A stretch of 64,000 nucleotides of DNA from assembly GCA_017311185.1 (NCBI GenBank), contig JAESUZ010002877.1, forward strand, positions 921,001-985,000, read 5' to 3'. Of this stretch, positions 37,070 through 48,295 are shown piece by piece. Below the pieces are notes generated by a model that was not told the DNA's origin, made no database searches, and was given only the letters and a program-made list of their open reading frames with translations. The position numbers and the translations under genes were made by a program. The stretch's first letter is position 1; each line of letters begins with the position of its first letter. The DNA comes from Proteles cristata cristata. Lineage: Eukaryota > Chordata > Mammalia > Carnivora > Hyaenidae.

Positions 37070-37302
37070 TTTTATTTTATTATTATTATTTAATGTTTTT
37101 TATTTATTTCTAGGAGAGAGAGAGAGAGAGACAGCGTGAGCAGGGGAGGGTCAGAGAGAGAGGGACTCACAAACTGAAACAGGCTCCAGGCTCTGAGCTG
37201 ACAGTCAGCACAGAGCCTGATGCAGGGCTCGAACCGCGAACCCTGAGATCATGACCTGAGCAAAAGTTGGACGCTTAACCGACTAAGCCACCCAGGTGCC
37301 CC
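37070..37302 (-). mobile_element. SINE with 16-bp perfect target duplication
   Basis: CAGAGCTTGTATTTTA at 37054-37069 and 37303-37318. Felid-type, little diverged. Sense-oriented with YLPM1. Confidence 0.96.
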
Positions 37303-37690
37303 CAGAGCTTGTATTTTAAATACAGCTTGTGATTTATTACCTGTGACAAGGAAAGAAAACCAGAGCATGCATACTTCATGTTCTTCACACTGAACATGGA
37401 AATGCATTAGTGCTCTTAGAGGTACAATGACCTTCCCTATTATCATTTATAAGACTGGTAATGAAATCAAACAGCATCCACTTGGCCAAAGAGAAGATAC
37501 GTAGTGATAGCAGTGGGGGAGAACTGGTAACACCGGACTCATAAAGCAGATTTTTAGTGTGTAGAACACCTAAATTTACTTCGTGGATTTTAGTAAAAAA
37601 AAATAAAAAGGCAGGCTAATTAATGTGGGCTTTGTATAAAGAGATCTCTGGGCTTGCTACTATGTATTTATGCTGATTATATTTAATAGT

Positions 37691-37896
37691 TTTTTAAAAA
37701 AATATTTATTTTTGAGAGCAGAGACACAGAGCGCAAGCAGGGTGGGGACAGAGAGAGGGAGACACAGAATATGAAGCAGGATCCAGGCTCTGAGCTGTCA
37801 GCACAGAGCCCGATGTGGGGCTCAAACTCATGAACAGTGAGATCATGACCTGAGCTGAAGTCTGACACTTAACCAAATGAGCTAGCCAGGTGCCCG
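37691..37896 (-). mobile_element. Felid-type SINE
   Basis: Standard body on the minus strand, ending CTAGCCAGGTGCCC; target duplication unclear. Confidence 0.92.
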
Positions 37897-40800
37897 TAAG
37901 CTGATTCTGTTTGTTTTGATGGATTCATACACTCTCTCAGTTGCCCTTGGGATCAAGGGGATACATTTAGCAAAAGATGATTATGGTTAAGGAGGATGAA
38001 GGATGGACAGACTGGCCAGTGAACAAAGAAACAGTACCTAGTCCATAGTACATCCTTGGCACAGAGTTAAACACACTGGTCAATCTCACCCTGAATAAAC
38101 TAAGAGCTAACTTTTAAATCTGCAGCTTAAATTCTAAGTCTTTAAAAACTCCGATAAAATAAGAACACAGTATTAGAAAAAAGTATGTAATTTTTTCTTA
38201 AATAAGCAATATATTTCAGCAAAAATGCCCACAATTTTAAGTTGAAATGAAAATATTTTATTCATATCTCTAATATATACTGGTGCTCTATTATTTATTT
38301 ACATGTTGGACTCCTCCACTGGAGGTCCGCTCCTTAAGAGGTCTCATCCACAGACCTGACACACATTCAACACTGTAGATGAGTGAATAATTACTAAAGC
38401 ACTACATTTATAAGAAACAGAATAATGACTTTCAGTTAGAAATAGTTTCTTAAATGCCAGTGTCCCTCCTAATCTTTCTAGAGGTACTTTTATTGGGATT
38501 TATAATCTTTTTTGCCATTTATCTTAACCATTAAAAATGTTATGACACAGAAAAATCTTGACTAACACTCAAAGGTTTGAGGTATATATATTTTATTCAC
38601 TGTCACTAAAAATATTAATAAAATGTAGGAGTCCAGCAAATAAGGGATCTGTTCACCTTCCACAGTAATTAAAGAAACACAAAGTCCACTTGAGCTACCA
38701 TTTTATGCCCAACTAAGCAAGTGAAATTTAAAAAAACCTTATATTTAAAAAACCTAGCCATTTGGTAAAATTCTAGTATGACCAACTCTACAGAACTCCC
38801 TTTTAGTTAGAGTGGACATTAATCCTAGGGACCTGCCTGGTATTTGTAAAAAGCTAAATTAAAGGAATCAAGAGACCCCAGCAAAGGAATGAATTATAAG
38901 TTCTGCATTTGTTGCTACCCAAAGGATCTCCTTGTAGTCTGGTGTTGATTTTGGTGAGTGGTTTGAGAGTTAAAAACCATTTGAAATGAGGATGAGAGGC
39001 AGGGGAGGAAAGTCAAAGATAAGCCACTTTAAAGAACTGGGATGGGGGTGGTTAAGAAGATGGCAGCAAAGCAGGAGGACTTTAGGTAGCTAGCAAATCA
39101 TCCTAAATACCCTAGAAATTGATCTTAAGACTGGCAGAACTAACTCCAACAATTAAAGGTAGAGGCCACATCAAGGAAGGTAGAAAGTGCAGAGACAAGG
39201 GTTTAGGGGAGAAATGGATGGTGGCTGCTGTGGTGGGCAGGGAGCAATGGTCGGGGAGAAGGGTGAGAGACATACTAATACATACGGAAGCACAGAGGGA
39301 AAACGAATCCCCACAGTAAGAGAGGCAAGAGGGGCCAAATTTCATGACTTATGGCAACCAGCGTGGAGTTTCAAAGGTCAGCAGGCTCAGCTGGAAGACA
39401 GTCCTGAGGACACTGCCCTGCTCTTGAAGAGAAGGCAGCAAACATACAGCATGGAGACAGCAATCTGAAGAGCACCTGTGGCATGTAGTGGGGAGATTAT
39501 GTGCTCATCTCAGAGTATGTCCCAGAAAGAGTTCACTGAGAGACCCCTCCGGGAACAAAGGAACTGGCCTGCACCATTTCCCTCCCCTGCCCCACAGCAT
39601 AAGCACAAGGTATACACAGGATACACTGGACACACTCCCAGGAGCACCAAGCCCTAGGAAACAGAGGATACTACAAAGTAGGGTTCTCCAGGACCTCTTG
39701 TTCATAAGGCCATAAGCTTCACGAATAGATGATAAAGTTGACATTCCTAACACACAGAAATAAGCACAGAGACTCAGACAAAATGAGAAGACGGAGAAAC
39801 TTATCCCAAACGAAAGAACAGGACAAGGCCATAGCCAGAGATCTAAGTGAAACAAATAAAGTAACATGCCTGATAGAGAATTTAAAGTAATGATAATAAG
39901 GATACTTGCTGGACTTGAGAAAAGAGTAAAAGACATGAGTGAGACTCTTAATACAAAGATAAGGAACAACATAGTAAAGATATTAAATAAATGAAATGAG
40001 AAACATGGTTAATAGAATAAACAGCAAGCTGGAAGAAGCAGAAGAATGAATTCGTAACTTACAAGACAGAGTAATGGAAAGTAATCAAGCTGAACAAGAG
40101 AGGAAAGTAACTATGCAAAATGAGAATGGACTTAGGGAACTCAGTGACTTTATCAAATGTAATAACATTCATATTATTGGAGTCCTAGAAGAAGAGAGAG
40201 AAAAGGGAGCAGAAAATTTATCTGAAGAAATAATAGCTGAAAAATTTCTTAAATCTGGGGAAGGAAACCTACCCAGATCCAGGAAGCACATCAAAATCAT
40301 CAAAAGCAGATCCACATGAAGACATATTGTAATTAAACTGGTAAAATGTAGTGATAAAGTTTTAAAAGGAGCAAGACAAAAGAAGGTAGTAACTTACAAG
40401 GGAAAAGTTGTAAGGCTAGCAGGAAATTTTTCAACAGAAACTTTCTAAGCCAGAAGTGAATGGCATGACATATTCAAAGTGCTGAATGGGAAAAATCTGC
40501 AGCTGAGAATACTTTATCCAGCAAGGCTATCACTCCAGTTAGAAGGAGAAATAGTTTCCCAGACAGACAAAAACTAAGGGAGTTCATGACCACTAAGCCA
40601 GGCCTGTAAGAAATGTTAAAGGTAACTCTGAGTGGAATGGAGAAACCAAAAGTTACCGTATAAAGGTAGGAAACACAAAAGCAGTAACAATGAATATATC
40701 AGTCAAGGAACTCACAAACTAAAAGGATGTAAAATATAACAACATATACCTGAAATTTGGGGAAGAGAGGAGAATGGGTTCAAACTTAAAGAAACATCAA

Positions 40801-41034
40801 CTTAATATAGACTGCTATATTCAGAAGAGGTGATATACATACCTAATGGAAACCATATATCAAAACCACTAATAAATATGCAAAGAATAGTGACAAAGAA
40901 ATCCAAATATATCACTAAAGAAAATTAGCAAACCATAAAAGAAAGAAAGATAAGAAAGGATAAAAAAAGATCTCCAGACACAACCACAAAACAATAATAA
41001 AATGACAAATACATATTTATCAGTAATTACCTTC

Positions 41035-41219
41035 GGGGTGCCTGGGTGATTCAGTCAGTTAAGGGTCCACCTCAGGTCATGATCTCATAGTAGTGAAATC
41101 GAGTCCCATGTTGGGCTCCATGCTGGGCATGGAACCTGCTTAAGAGTCTCTCTCCTTCTCCCTCTGCCCCTCCCTCACTCACACATGCACACATTCTTTC
41201 TCTCTCTCTCAAAAAAAAA
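41035..41219 (+). mobile_element. SINE nested in L1
   Basis: GGGGTGCCTGGGTGATTCAG head and CT-rich body, internally deleted. Weak AATTACCTT/AATTACTTT duplication. Confidence 0.88.
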
Positions 41220-41403
41220 TTACTTTGAATTTAAATGGACTAAATGCTCCTCTCAAAAGACATACGGTGACAAAATGGATGAAAAACTGAGACCCATCTA
41301 TATACTGCCTATGAGAGACTCATTGTAGACACCTTCAGATTGAAGGTGAGGGGAAGTGGAAACATCTGCCATGCAAATGGTTGTCAAAAGAAAGCCCAAG
41401 TAT

Positions 41404-41609
41404 GGGTGCCTGGGTGGCTCAGTCAGTTAACCATCTGACTGGCTCAGGTCATCTCACAGTTCATGAGTTTGACCCCTGCACTGGGGTCTATGCTGAGAGC
41501 TCAGAGCCTGGAGCCAGATTCTATGTCTCCCTCTCTCTCTGCCCGCCGCCCCCCTCCATGTCCCATCTCCCCTGCTCACACTCTGTCTCTCTCAAAAATA
41601 AATAAGCAT

Positions 41610-41688
<79 letters not shown>

Positions 41689-41715
41689 GAGGGAGGGAGG
41701 GAGGGAGGGAGGAAG
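41404..41715 (+). mobile_element. SINE nested in L1 with expanded GAAA tail
   Basis: The SINE body runs 41404-41611, then (GAAA)n to about 41687 and (GGGA)n to 41715. Target duplication GAAAGCCCAAGTA (41390-41402) and GAAAGCACAAGTA (41716-41728) encloses both, so the microsatellite grew from the SINE tail. Confidence 0.94.
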
Positions 41716-42332
41716 GAAAGCACAAGTAACAATACTTACATCAGAGAAAATAGACTTTAAAAAATACTGTAACAAGACAAAAAGAACACTATATAATAAT
41801 AAGGAGGACAATCCAACTAAAAGATATAACAATTATAAACATTTATGTACTCAACAAGGGAAAATCTAAATTCATAAAACACTTAATAACAAACATAAAG
41901 GAACTAATTGATAATAATACAATAATAGTAAGGGACTTTAACACCCCACTTACATCAATGGACATATCATCCAAACAGAAAATCAACAAGGAAACAATGG
42001 CTTTGAATGACACACTGGAACAGGTGGATTTAACAGATATATTCAAGACATTCTGTCCTAAAACAGCAGTATACACCTTCTTTTCAAGTGCATATGGAAC
42101 ATTCTCCAGAATAGATCACATATTAGCCCACCAAATAAACCTCAGCAACTTCAAGAAGATCAAAGTCATATAATGCATCTTTTCTAGCCACAACACTATG
42201 AAACCAAAAGTCAACAACAAGAAAAAAAATCTGGAAAGAGCACAAATACATGAAAGTTAAAGAACACGCTACTAAACAGTGAATGGGTCAAGCAGGACAA
42301 AAAAAAAAAATAGGAAATAAAAAATGTGCATG

Positions 42333-42429
42333 GAGGGGGAGGAGGGATGGGCATGGAGGAAGACACTTGTGGGGATGAGCACTGGGTGTTATGTGGAAAC
42401 TAATTTGACAATAAACTATTTGTGAAAAA
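42333..42429 (+). mobile_element. Very short 5'-truncated L1 nested in L1
   Basis: Only the last ~95 bp of an L1 3' UTR (GGGATGAGCACTGGGTGTTA ... TTGACAATAAACTATTTG, poly-A), flanked by AAAATGTGCATG at 42321-42332 and 42430-42441. Confidence 0.9.
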
Positions 42430-43021
42430 AAAATGTGCATGAAAACAAACAAATGAAAATGAAGACACAATGGTCCAAAACTCTGGGATGCAGCAAAAGC
42501 AGTTCTAAGAGGGAAGTATATAGCAATACAGGTCTACCTCAAGAAGCAAGAAAAATCTCAAATAAACAACCTAATCTTACACCTAAAGAAGCTAGGAAAA
42601 CAACAACAAACAAAACAAAATCAGGAGAAGAAAAGAAATGGTTGAGCAGAAATAAATGATATAGAAACTAAAAAAAGCACAACAGAACTGATCAATGAAA
42701 GCAGGAGCTGGTTCTCTGAAAAACAAATCAATAAAATTGATAAACTTCTAGCCAGACTTATCAAAAAAAAAAAAAAAAAGAGAGAGAGAAAGAGAGGACT
42801 CAAATAAATAAAATCACAAATGAGAGAGCAAAAATCACAACCAACACCACAGAAATACAAACAATTGTAAGTGAATATTATGAAAAACTGTATGCCAACA
42901 AATTGGACAACCTAGAAGAAGTGAATAAATTTTTAGAAACCTAAATTACCAACATTGAAACAGAAAAAAAAAACAGAAAATTTGAACAGACTGATAACCA
43001 GCAAAGAAATTGAATCAATAA

Positions 43022-43233
43022 TGGGGAGCCTTGGTGGCTCAGTTGGTTGGATGTCCGACCTCAGCTCAGGTCATGATCTCACGGTTTGTGGGTTCGGGCC
43101 CCATGCTGGGCTCTGTGCCTACAGCTAGCCTGGAGCCTGTTTCACATTCTGTGTCTCCCTCCCTCTCTGACACTCCCCTGTTCATGCTGTCTCTCTCTCT
43201 CTCAGAAATAAATAAAATTAAAAAAAAAAAGAA
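43022..43233 (+). mobile_element. SINE nested in L1 with 19-bp target duplication
   Basis: Flanked by AAAGAAATTGAATCAATAA (43003-43021) and a copy with two changes (43234-43252). Confidence 0.95.
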
Positions 43234-43982
43234 AAAGAAATGGAATCAGTAAGCAAAAAACTTCCAATGCACAAAAAGTCTAGGACCAGGTGGCTTCATG
43301 GGCAAATTCATGTAAAGAGTTAATAAATACCTATTCTTCTCAAACTATTCCAAAAAATAGACAAGGAAGCAAAACTTCCAAACTCATTCTACGAGGCCAG
43401 CATTATCCTGATAGCAAAACCAGATAAAGACAACAGTAAAAAAGAGAACTACACGTCAATATCCCTGATGAACATAGATGCAAAAATCCTCAACAAAATA
43501 CTAGCATACCAAATCCAACAATATATTAAAAAAATCATTCGCCAGGATCAAGTAAGATCTATTCCTGGGTTGCCAGGGTGGTTCAATATTCACAAATCAA
43601 TCAACATAACATCAATAAGTGAAAGGGTAAGAGCCATAGGATCATTTCAATAGATGCAGAAAAAGCATCTGACAAAGCACAACACACATTTATGATAAAA
43701 ACGCTCAACAAAGTAGCTTTAGAGGGAATATACCTCAACATAATAAAGGCTACATATGAAGAACCCAGAGCTAACATCATCCGTAACAAGGAAAAACTGA
43801 GAGCTTTTCCTCTAAGGTCAGGAACACTCTCACCACCTTTATTCAACATAGTACTGAAAGCCCTAGCCACAGCAATCAGACAATAAAATGAAATAAAGGG
43901 CATCCAAATCAGTAAGGAAGCAGTAAAACTTTCACTATTTGCAGACAACATGATACTACCCGAAGTCTGAAAGACTCCACCA

Positions 43983-44182
43983 GGGGTGCCTGGGTGACTC
44001 AGTCTGTTAAGTATCTGACTTCGGTTCAGGCCATGATCTCACAGTTTGTGGGTTTGAGCCCTGTGTTGGATTCTGTGCTGATAGTGGGGTGTGCTTGGGA
44101 TTCTCTCTCCCTCTCTCTCTGACCCTCCCGGACTCACGCTTTCTTTCTCTCTCTCTCTCTAAATAAATAAAATAAACTCAAA
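43983..44182 (+). mobile_element. SINE nested in L1, with purine-rich tail
   Basis: GGGGTGCCTGGGTGACTCAG head; its AAATAAATAAAATAAAC tail runs into an AAGA/GAAAAG tract to about 44250. Confidence 0.9.
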
Positions 44183-46329
44183 AAAGAAGAGGACAGAAAG
44201 AAAAGAAAGAAAAGGAAAAGAAAAGAAAAGAGAAAAGAAAAGAAACACCACCCCAAAACTGCTAAACCGATAAATGAATTCAGTAAGTCTCAGGATATAA
44301 AATCAATGTACAGAAATCTGTTGCATTTCTCTAGACCAACAATAAAACTGCAGAGAGAGAAATTAAGAAAACAATCCCATTTACAACTGCACCAAAAATA
44401 ATAAGATACCTAGGAATAAGCCTAACCAAAGCAGTGAAAGACCTATACTCCGAAAACAACAAAACACTGATGAAAGAAATTGAAGATGACACAAAGAGAT
44501 GAAAAGACATTCCATTCTCATGGGTTAGAAGAAAAGATGTTGTTAAAATGTCTACACTACCCAAAGCAATCTACACATTTAATGCAATCCCTATCAAAGT
44601 ACCAACAGTATTTTTCACAGAACTAGGACAAACAATTCTAAAATCTGTATGGAACCACAAAGACCCCAAATCTTGAGAAAGAAAAGCAAAGCTGAAGGTA
44701 TCACAAGTTCTGGACTTCAAGTTATATTGCAAGGCTGTAGTAATAAAAACAGTATGGTAATGGCACAAAAATAGACACAGATCAATGGAACAGGATAGAA
44801 AACTGAAAATGAACCCATGACTATATGGTCAATTAATCTTTGACAAAGCAGGAAAGAATACCCAGCGGAAAAAGACAGTCTCTTCAACAAATGGTGTTGG
44901 GAAAACTGGACAACAACAAATAAAAGAAAGAAGAAGCTGGACCACTTTCTTATACCCCACCCAAAAATAAATTCAAAATGGATTAAAGACCTAAATGTGA
45001 GACCTGAAACCATAAAAATCCTAGAAGAAAACACAGTTATTAACTGTTTTTACATAGGCCATAGCAACCTCTTTCTCAATATGTCTCCTTAGGCAAGGGA
45101 AACAAAAGCAAAAATTAACTATTGGGACTACATCAAAATAAAAAACCTCTGCATAGCAAACTAAAAGGCAATCTATGGAATTGGAGAAAATGTTTGTGAA
45201 TGACATATCCAATAAAAGATTAATATACAAAATATATAAAGAACTTATGAAACCTGGCACCCAAAAAACAAATAATCCAATTAAAACATGGGCAGAAGAT
45301 ATAAACAGAAATTTCTCAAAAGACATACACATGGCCAACAGATATATGAAAAGATGCTCATCATCACTTATCATCAGGGAAATACAAATCAAAACTACAA
45401 TGAGATACTGCCTTACGCCTGTCAAAATGGCTAAAATCAGTAACACAAGAAACAACAGGTGTTGGCAAGGATGTGGAGAAAAAGGAACATGTATACACTG
45501 TTGGTGGGAATGCAAGCTGGTGCAGCCACTGTGGAAAACAGCATGGAGGTTCCTCAGAAAGTTAAAAATAGAACTACCCTATGATCTAGCAATCACACTA
45601 CTGGTATTTACCCAAAGAACACAAGAACACTAATTCAAAGGGATACATGTACCCCTATGTTTATAGCAGTATTATTTACAATAGCCAAATCACGGAAGCA
45701 GCCCAAGTGTCCATCGATTGATGACTGGATAAAGAAGATGTGGTGTGTATACATACAAACACATGAAATGGATTATAAAAAAGAATGAAATCTTGCAATT
45801 GCAAAGACATGGATAGAGCTAAAGAGTATTATGCTAAGCGAAATAAATCAGAGAAAGACAAATACCATATGATTACACTCATTGGAGAATTTAAGAAACA
45901 AACGATCAAAGGGGGAAAACAAGAGAGAGAAACAAATCAAGAAACAAACTCTTAAGTACAGAGAAGAAACTGATGGTTACCAGAGGGGAGGGGAGGGGGG
46001 GATAGGTTAAAGGCTATGGGGATTAAGGAGTGCACCTGTCATGATCAGAACCAGATATTATATGGAAGTGTTGAATCACTATATTGTATACCTGAAACTA
46101 ATATTATACTGTATGTGAACCACCTGGAATTTAAATTAAAACTTAAAAAGAGAAAAGAATTAGGATGTGCACAGCTTAAGTCACTTTGCCCACCCAGCTT
46201 ATGAAGTAAATTATGTGGGATCACATACTCCACAGAGTAATAGTTATTTGACTAAAAATAACTAGGGAAAAATACTGAGATTATTCACTGTTACTGAACT
46301 ATACCAAATTATTATTCTCAAGGAAGAGC

Positions 46330-46554
46330 TTTTTTTTTTTTTTTTGAGAGAATGTGCATGTGAGCAGGGGAAGGCTAGAGGCAGAGAGGCACGCGAGAGA
46401 GAGACAGAGACAGAGACAGAGACAGAATCTTAAGCAGGTTCCACACTTGGCACGGAGCCTGATGACACGGGGCTTGATCCCACAACCCTGGGATCATGAC
46501 CTGAGCCAAAATCAAGAGCCGGAGGCTCAACCAACTGAGCCACACAGGCGCCCC
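46330..46554 (-). mobile_element. SINE, antisense
   Basis: Long T run (poly-A complement), (GAGACA)n-like block, and end GCCACACAGGCGCCCC. Confidence 0.9.
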
Positions 46555-47300
46555 AATAACACAACCTCATCTGAATTAAGGAAATGCAAACTGAGATACC
46601 GTTTTTGTTTTACCTATCAGATTGTCAAAAGTTTAAAAGTTTGATAACAGTACCTTTGGTGCAAGGATGGAAAAACAGGCATTTTCTTACAGTGGGTGTA
46701 TGAACAGGTGTAACCTCTTCAGAAAACAACCTCACAGTATTTGTCAAAATGATAAATCACACTCTAGAAGACTGCAGCTTTAGTGCTAAAAATCTACCCT
46801 AGGGATATACTTTCAAAAAAATGTCAAGACAGGGGCGCCTGGGTGGCTTAGTTGGTTAAATGTCCGGCTTTCGCTTAGGTCATGATCTCGCGGTTTGTGG
46901 GTTCGAGCCCCGCGTCGGGCTCTGTGCTGACTGCCAGCTCAGAGCCTGGAGCCTGTTTCAGAGTCTGTGTCTCCCTCTCTCTCTGACCCTCCCCTGTTCA
47001 CGCTGTCTCTCTCTATCCTAGAAATAAAAAAAAATAAAAAATAAAAAAAAAAGTTCAAAAAAATGTCAAGACATATGTACCATGACTTTCACCACAGAGT
47101 TAACATTAAGAAAATGGAAACAGCGTAAGTATCTACCAATAAAGGGCTGGATAAATAACTCAACAACCAAACAATGGCATATTAAGGAGCTATTTAAAAA
47201 GAATGGTAGGTCTGTACACAATTATATATAAAAATCAAGACAAATTAGCTAGAAAAGGCTTATCTGGATCATACAAAATATGACCTTTTTGGCTTCATTT
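46555..47300 (+). repeat. Older L1 fragment, host of a young SINE
   Basis: GAAATGCAAACTGAGATACC, ACCCTAGGGATATACTTTCA, ATAAAGGGCTGGATAAATAA are old L1 3' words; interrupted at 46832-47053. Confidence 0.7.
46832..47053 (+). mobile_element. Young SINE with 20-bp perfect target duplication
   Basis: TTCAAAAAAATGTCAAGACA occurs at 46812-46831 and 47054-47073 without change. The body is close to consensus (GCGCCTGGGTGGC, CGAGCCCCGCGTCGGGCTCT). Confidence 0.97.
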
Positions 47301-47369
47301 TTTTGTTTTAAAAGGACATATACAAATGTCTATGTGGAAAGCCTATACAATGTCCTGGTTTTATTTTTC

Positions 47370-47960
47370 TGCTCCTTTTCACAGCAAAATTTCATCAAGA
47401 AGTTGTCTACATTTGCTGTTCTATATTTCATTACCTATTCCTTCTTCAGTCAGCTCCAAACTAGCTTGTGCCCTTCAGCTCTCTAAGAAAGCTTGACTGA
47501 TTGTTGCTCAACCATCAGTAATCTCCATGCTGCAAAATCCAATAGCCATTTCTCTGCTCCCAATTTTACTTGTCTTTTCTGTATCATGTGACAACTGACA
47601 ACTCTTTACTTCTTGAAACATTTACTTCTACCTGAACTTCTAAATTTTGGAGTCCTGAGTTCTGTTATCATTTCTAACTGAAATGATCTCTCATGGAACT
47701 TCTCATGTTTTTCTCTCAAGCTGGACTTCCCCAGTTTTCTCTGACGCAGTAAGTGGCACCACACACAGAGTGCTCATGGCCAGAACCCTGAAGATTCACC
47801 TTTGATTCCATCTACTCCTGGACTCTCTAGGTCTAATCCATTAAGAAATTCCACAAATTGTCTTTAACACTTTACTCTGCACTTGGCTATTCTGCCCCAG
47901 GACAAAACAAGTGGCTACTTCAAGCTCCTTTAAGGCTGACAACATGCTAGCCATGTGAGA
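47370..47960 (+). repeat. L2 LINE remnant
   Basis: AGTTGTCTACATTTGCTGTT, AAATCCAATAGCCATTTCTC, TTCTTGAAACATTTACTTCT follow the L2 ORF2 consensus; strongly decayed. Confidence 0.6.
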
Positions 47961-48164
47961 TTCTGTTCTCCATTTTTTAAGGTACCTATACATTTTAATC
48001 TGGTAATTTGTAAGGTCTGACTCATTTTTTAAAAAATTTGTAATATAACATAAACTAAATCACTCTAAAATTAGCATTCATATTCTTATCTGCCTATAAC
48101 TTTTCAAAACAAGATGCCTAAAGGGGCCCTTTCCCTATGGGCAATTATTGACAAAGTCTCTTAC

Positions 48165-48295
48165 CCTCTTCTTCCCAGGCTCAGAAGCACGAGTGTCATA
48201 ATCATCAGGGAGCTGAAGATAATCCTCCATTCGGCTGGCAATTGCCTCCCAGTCACGTTTCCTTTTAGTACCAGTTCTCAAGCCATCCAACTTGT
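48165..48295 (-). CDS. YLPM1: YLPM1 coding exon (nuclear basic segment)
   Basis: 131 bp encoding (D)KLDGLRTGTKRKRDWEAIAS through SEPGKKR. It begins with two bases completing an Asp codon from the upstream exon, acceptor CTCAG|AC, and ends AAGAGG|GTAAGA. Two basic clusters (TKRKRDW and PGKKR) resemble nuclear localisation signals, consistent with the nuclear location of the family. The final R is the first residue of the PP1 docking motif. Between this and the last coding exon lies the L1-filled 35926-48164 intron. Confidence 0.96.

Larger units (their letters stand above)
35926..39031. other. YLPM1 last coding intron, distal part
   Basis: Contains an L2 remnant and two antisense SINEs listed separately; otherwise no genes. 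Confidence 0.5.
39045..46154 (+). mobile_element. Near full-length L1 LINE in YLPM1 intron
   Basis: A + strand L1 antisense to YLPM1. The 5' UTR starts AAGAAGATGGCAGCAAAGCA near 39055. ORF1 text occurs about 39.9-40.3 kb (open segment at 40074-40319 with EERE/KGAENLSEEI). ORF2 endonuclease, reverse transcriptase and C-terminal text run from about 41.2 to 45.6 kb, and the 3' UTR ends AACTTAAAAAGAG. Flanks AAGAACTGGGATG (39032-39044) and AAGAATTAGGATG (46155-46167) look like a 13-bp target duplication with two changes, supporting a single insertion. Multiple stops and four SINE plus one L1 insertions make it inactive. Removing inserts leaves about 6 kb, the usual L1 length. Confidence 0.9.

Noticed and set aside
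39505..39972. 155-codon minus-strand hydrophobic open frame
   Set aside because: Lies antisense to the 5' UTR/ORF1 region of the L1; low-complexity Leu/Ser/Phe composition.
41463..41832. Lysine/glutamate-rich or phenylalanine/serine-rich repeat proteins
   Set aside because: Translation of the GAAA/GGGA microsatellite in a SINE tail.
45175..45633. 152-codon open frame
   Set aside because: L1 ORF2 C-terminal segment within the 39-46 kb L1.
46832..46905. tRNA gene, suggested by A/B box-like sequence
   Set aside because: It is the tRNA-derived head of a SINE with CT-rich body, poly-A tail and target duplication; no cloverleaf gene.
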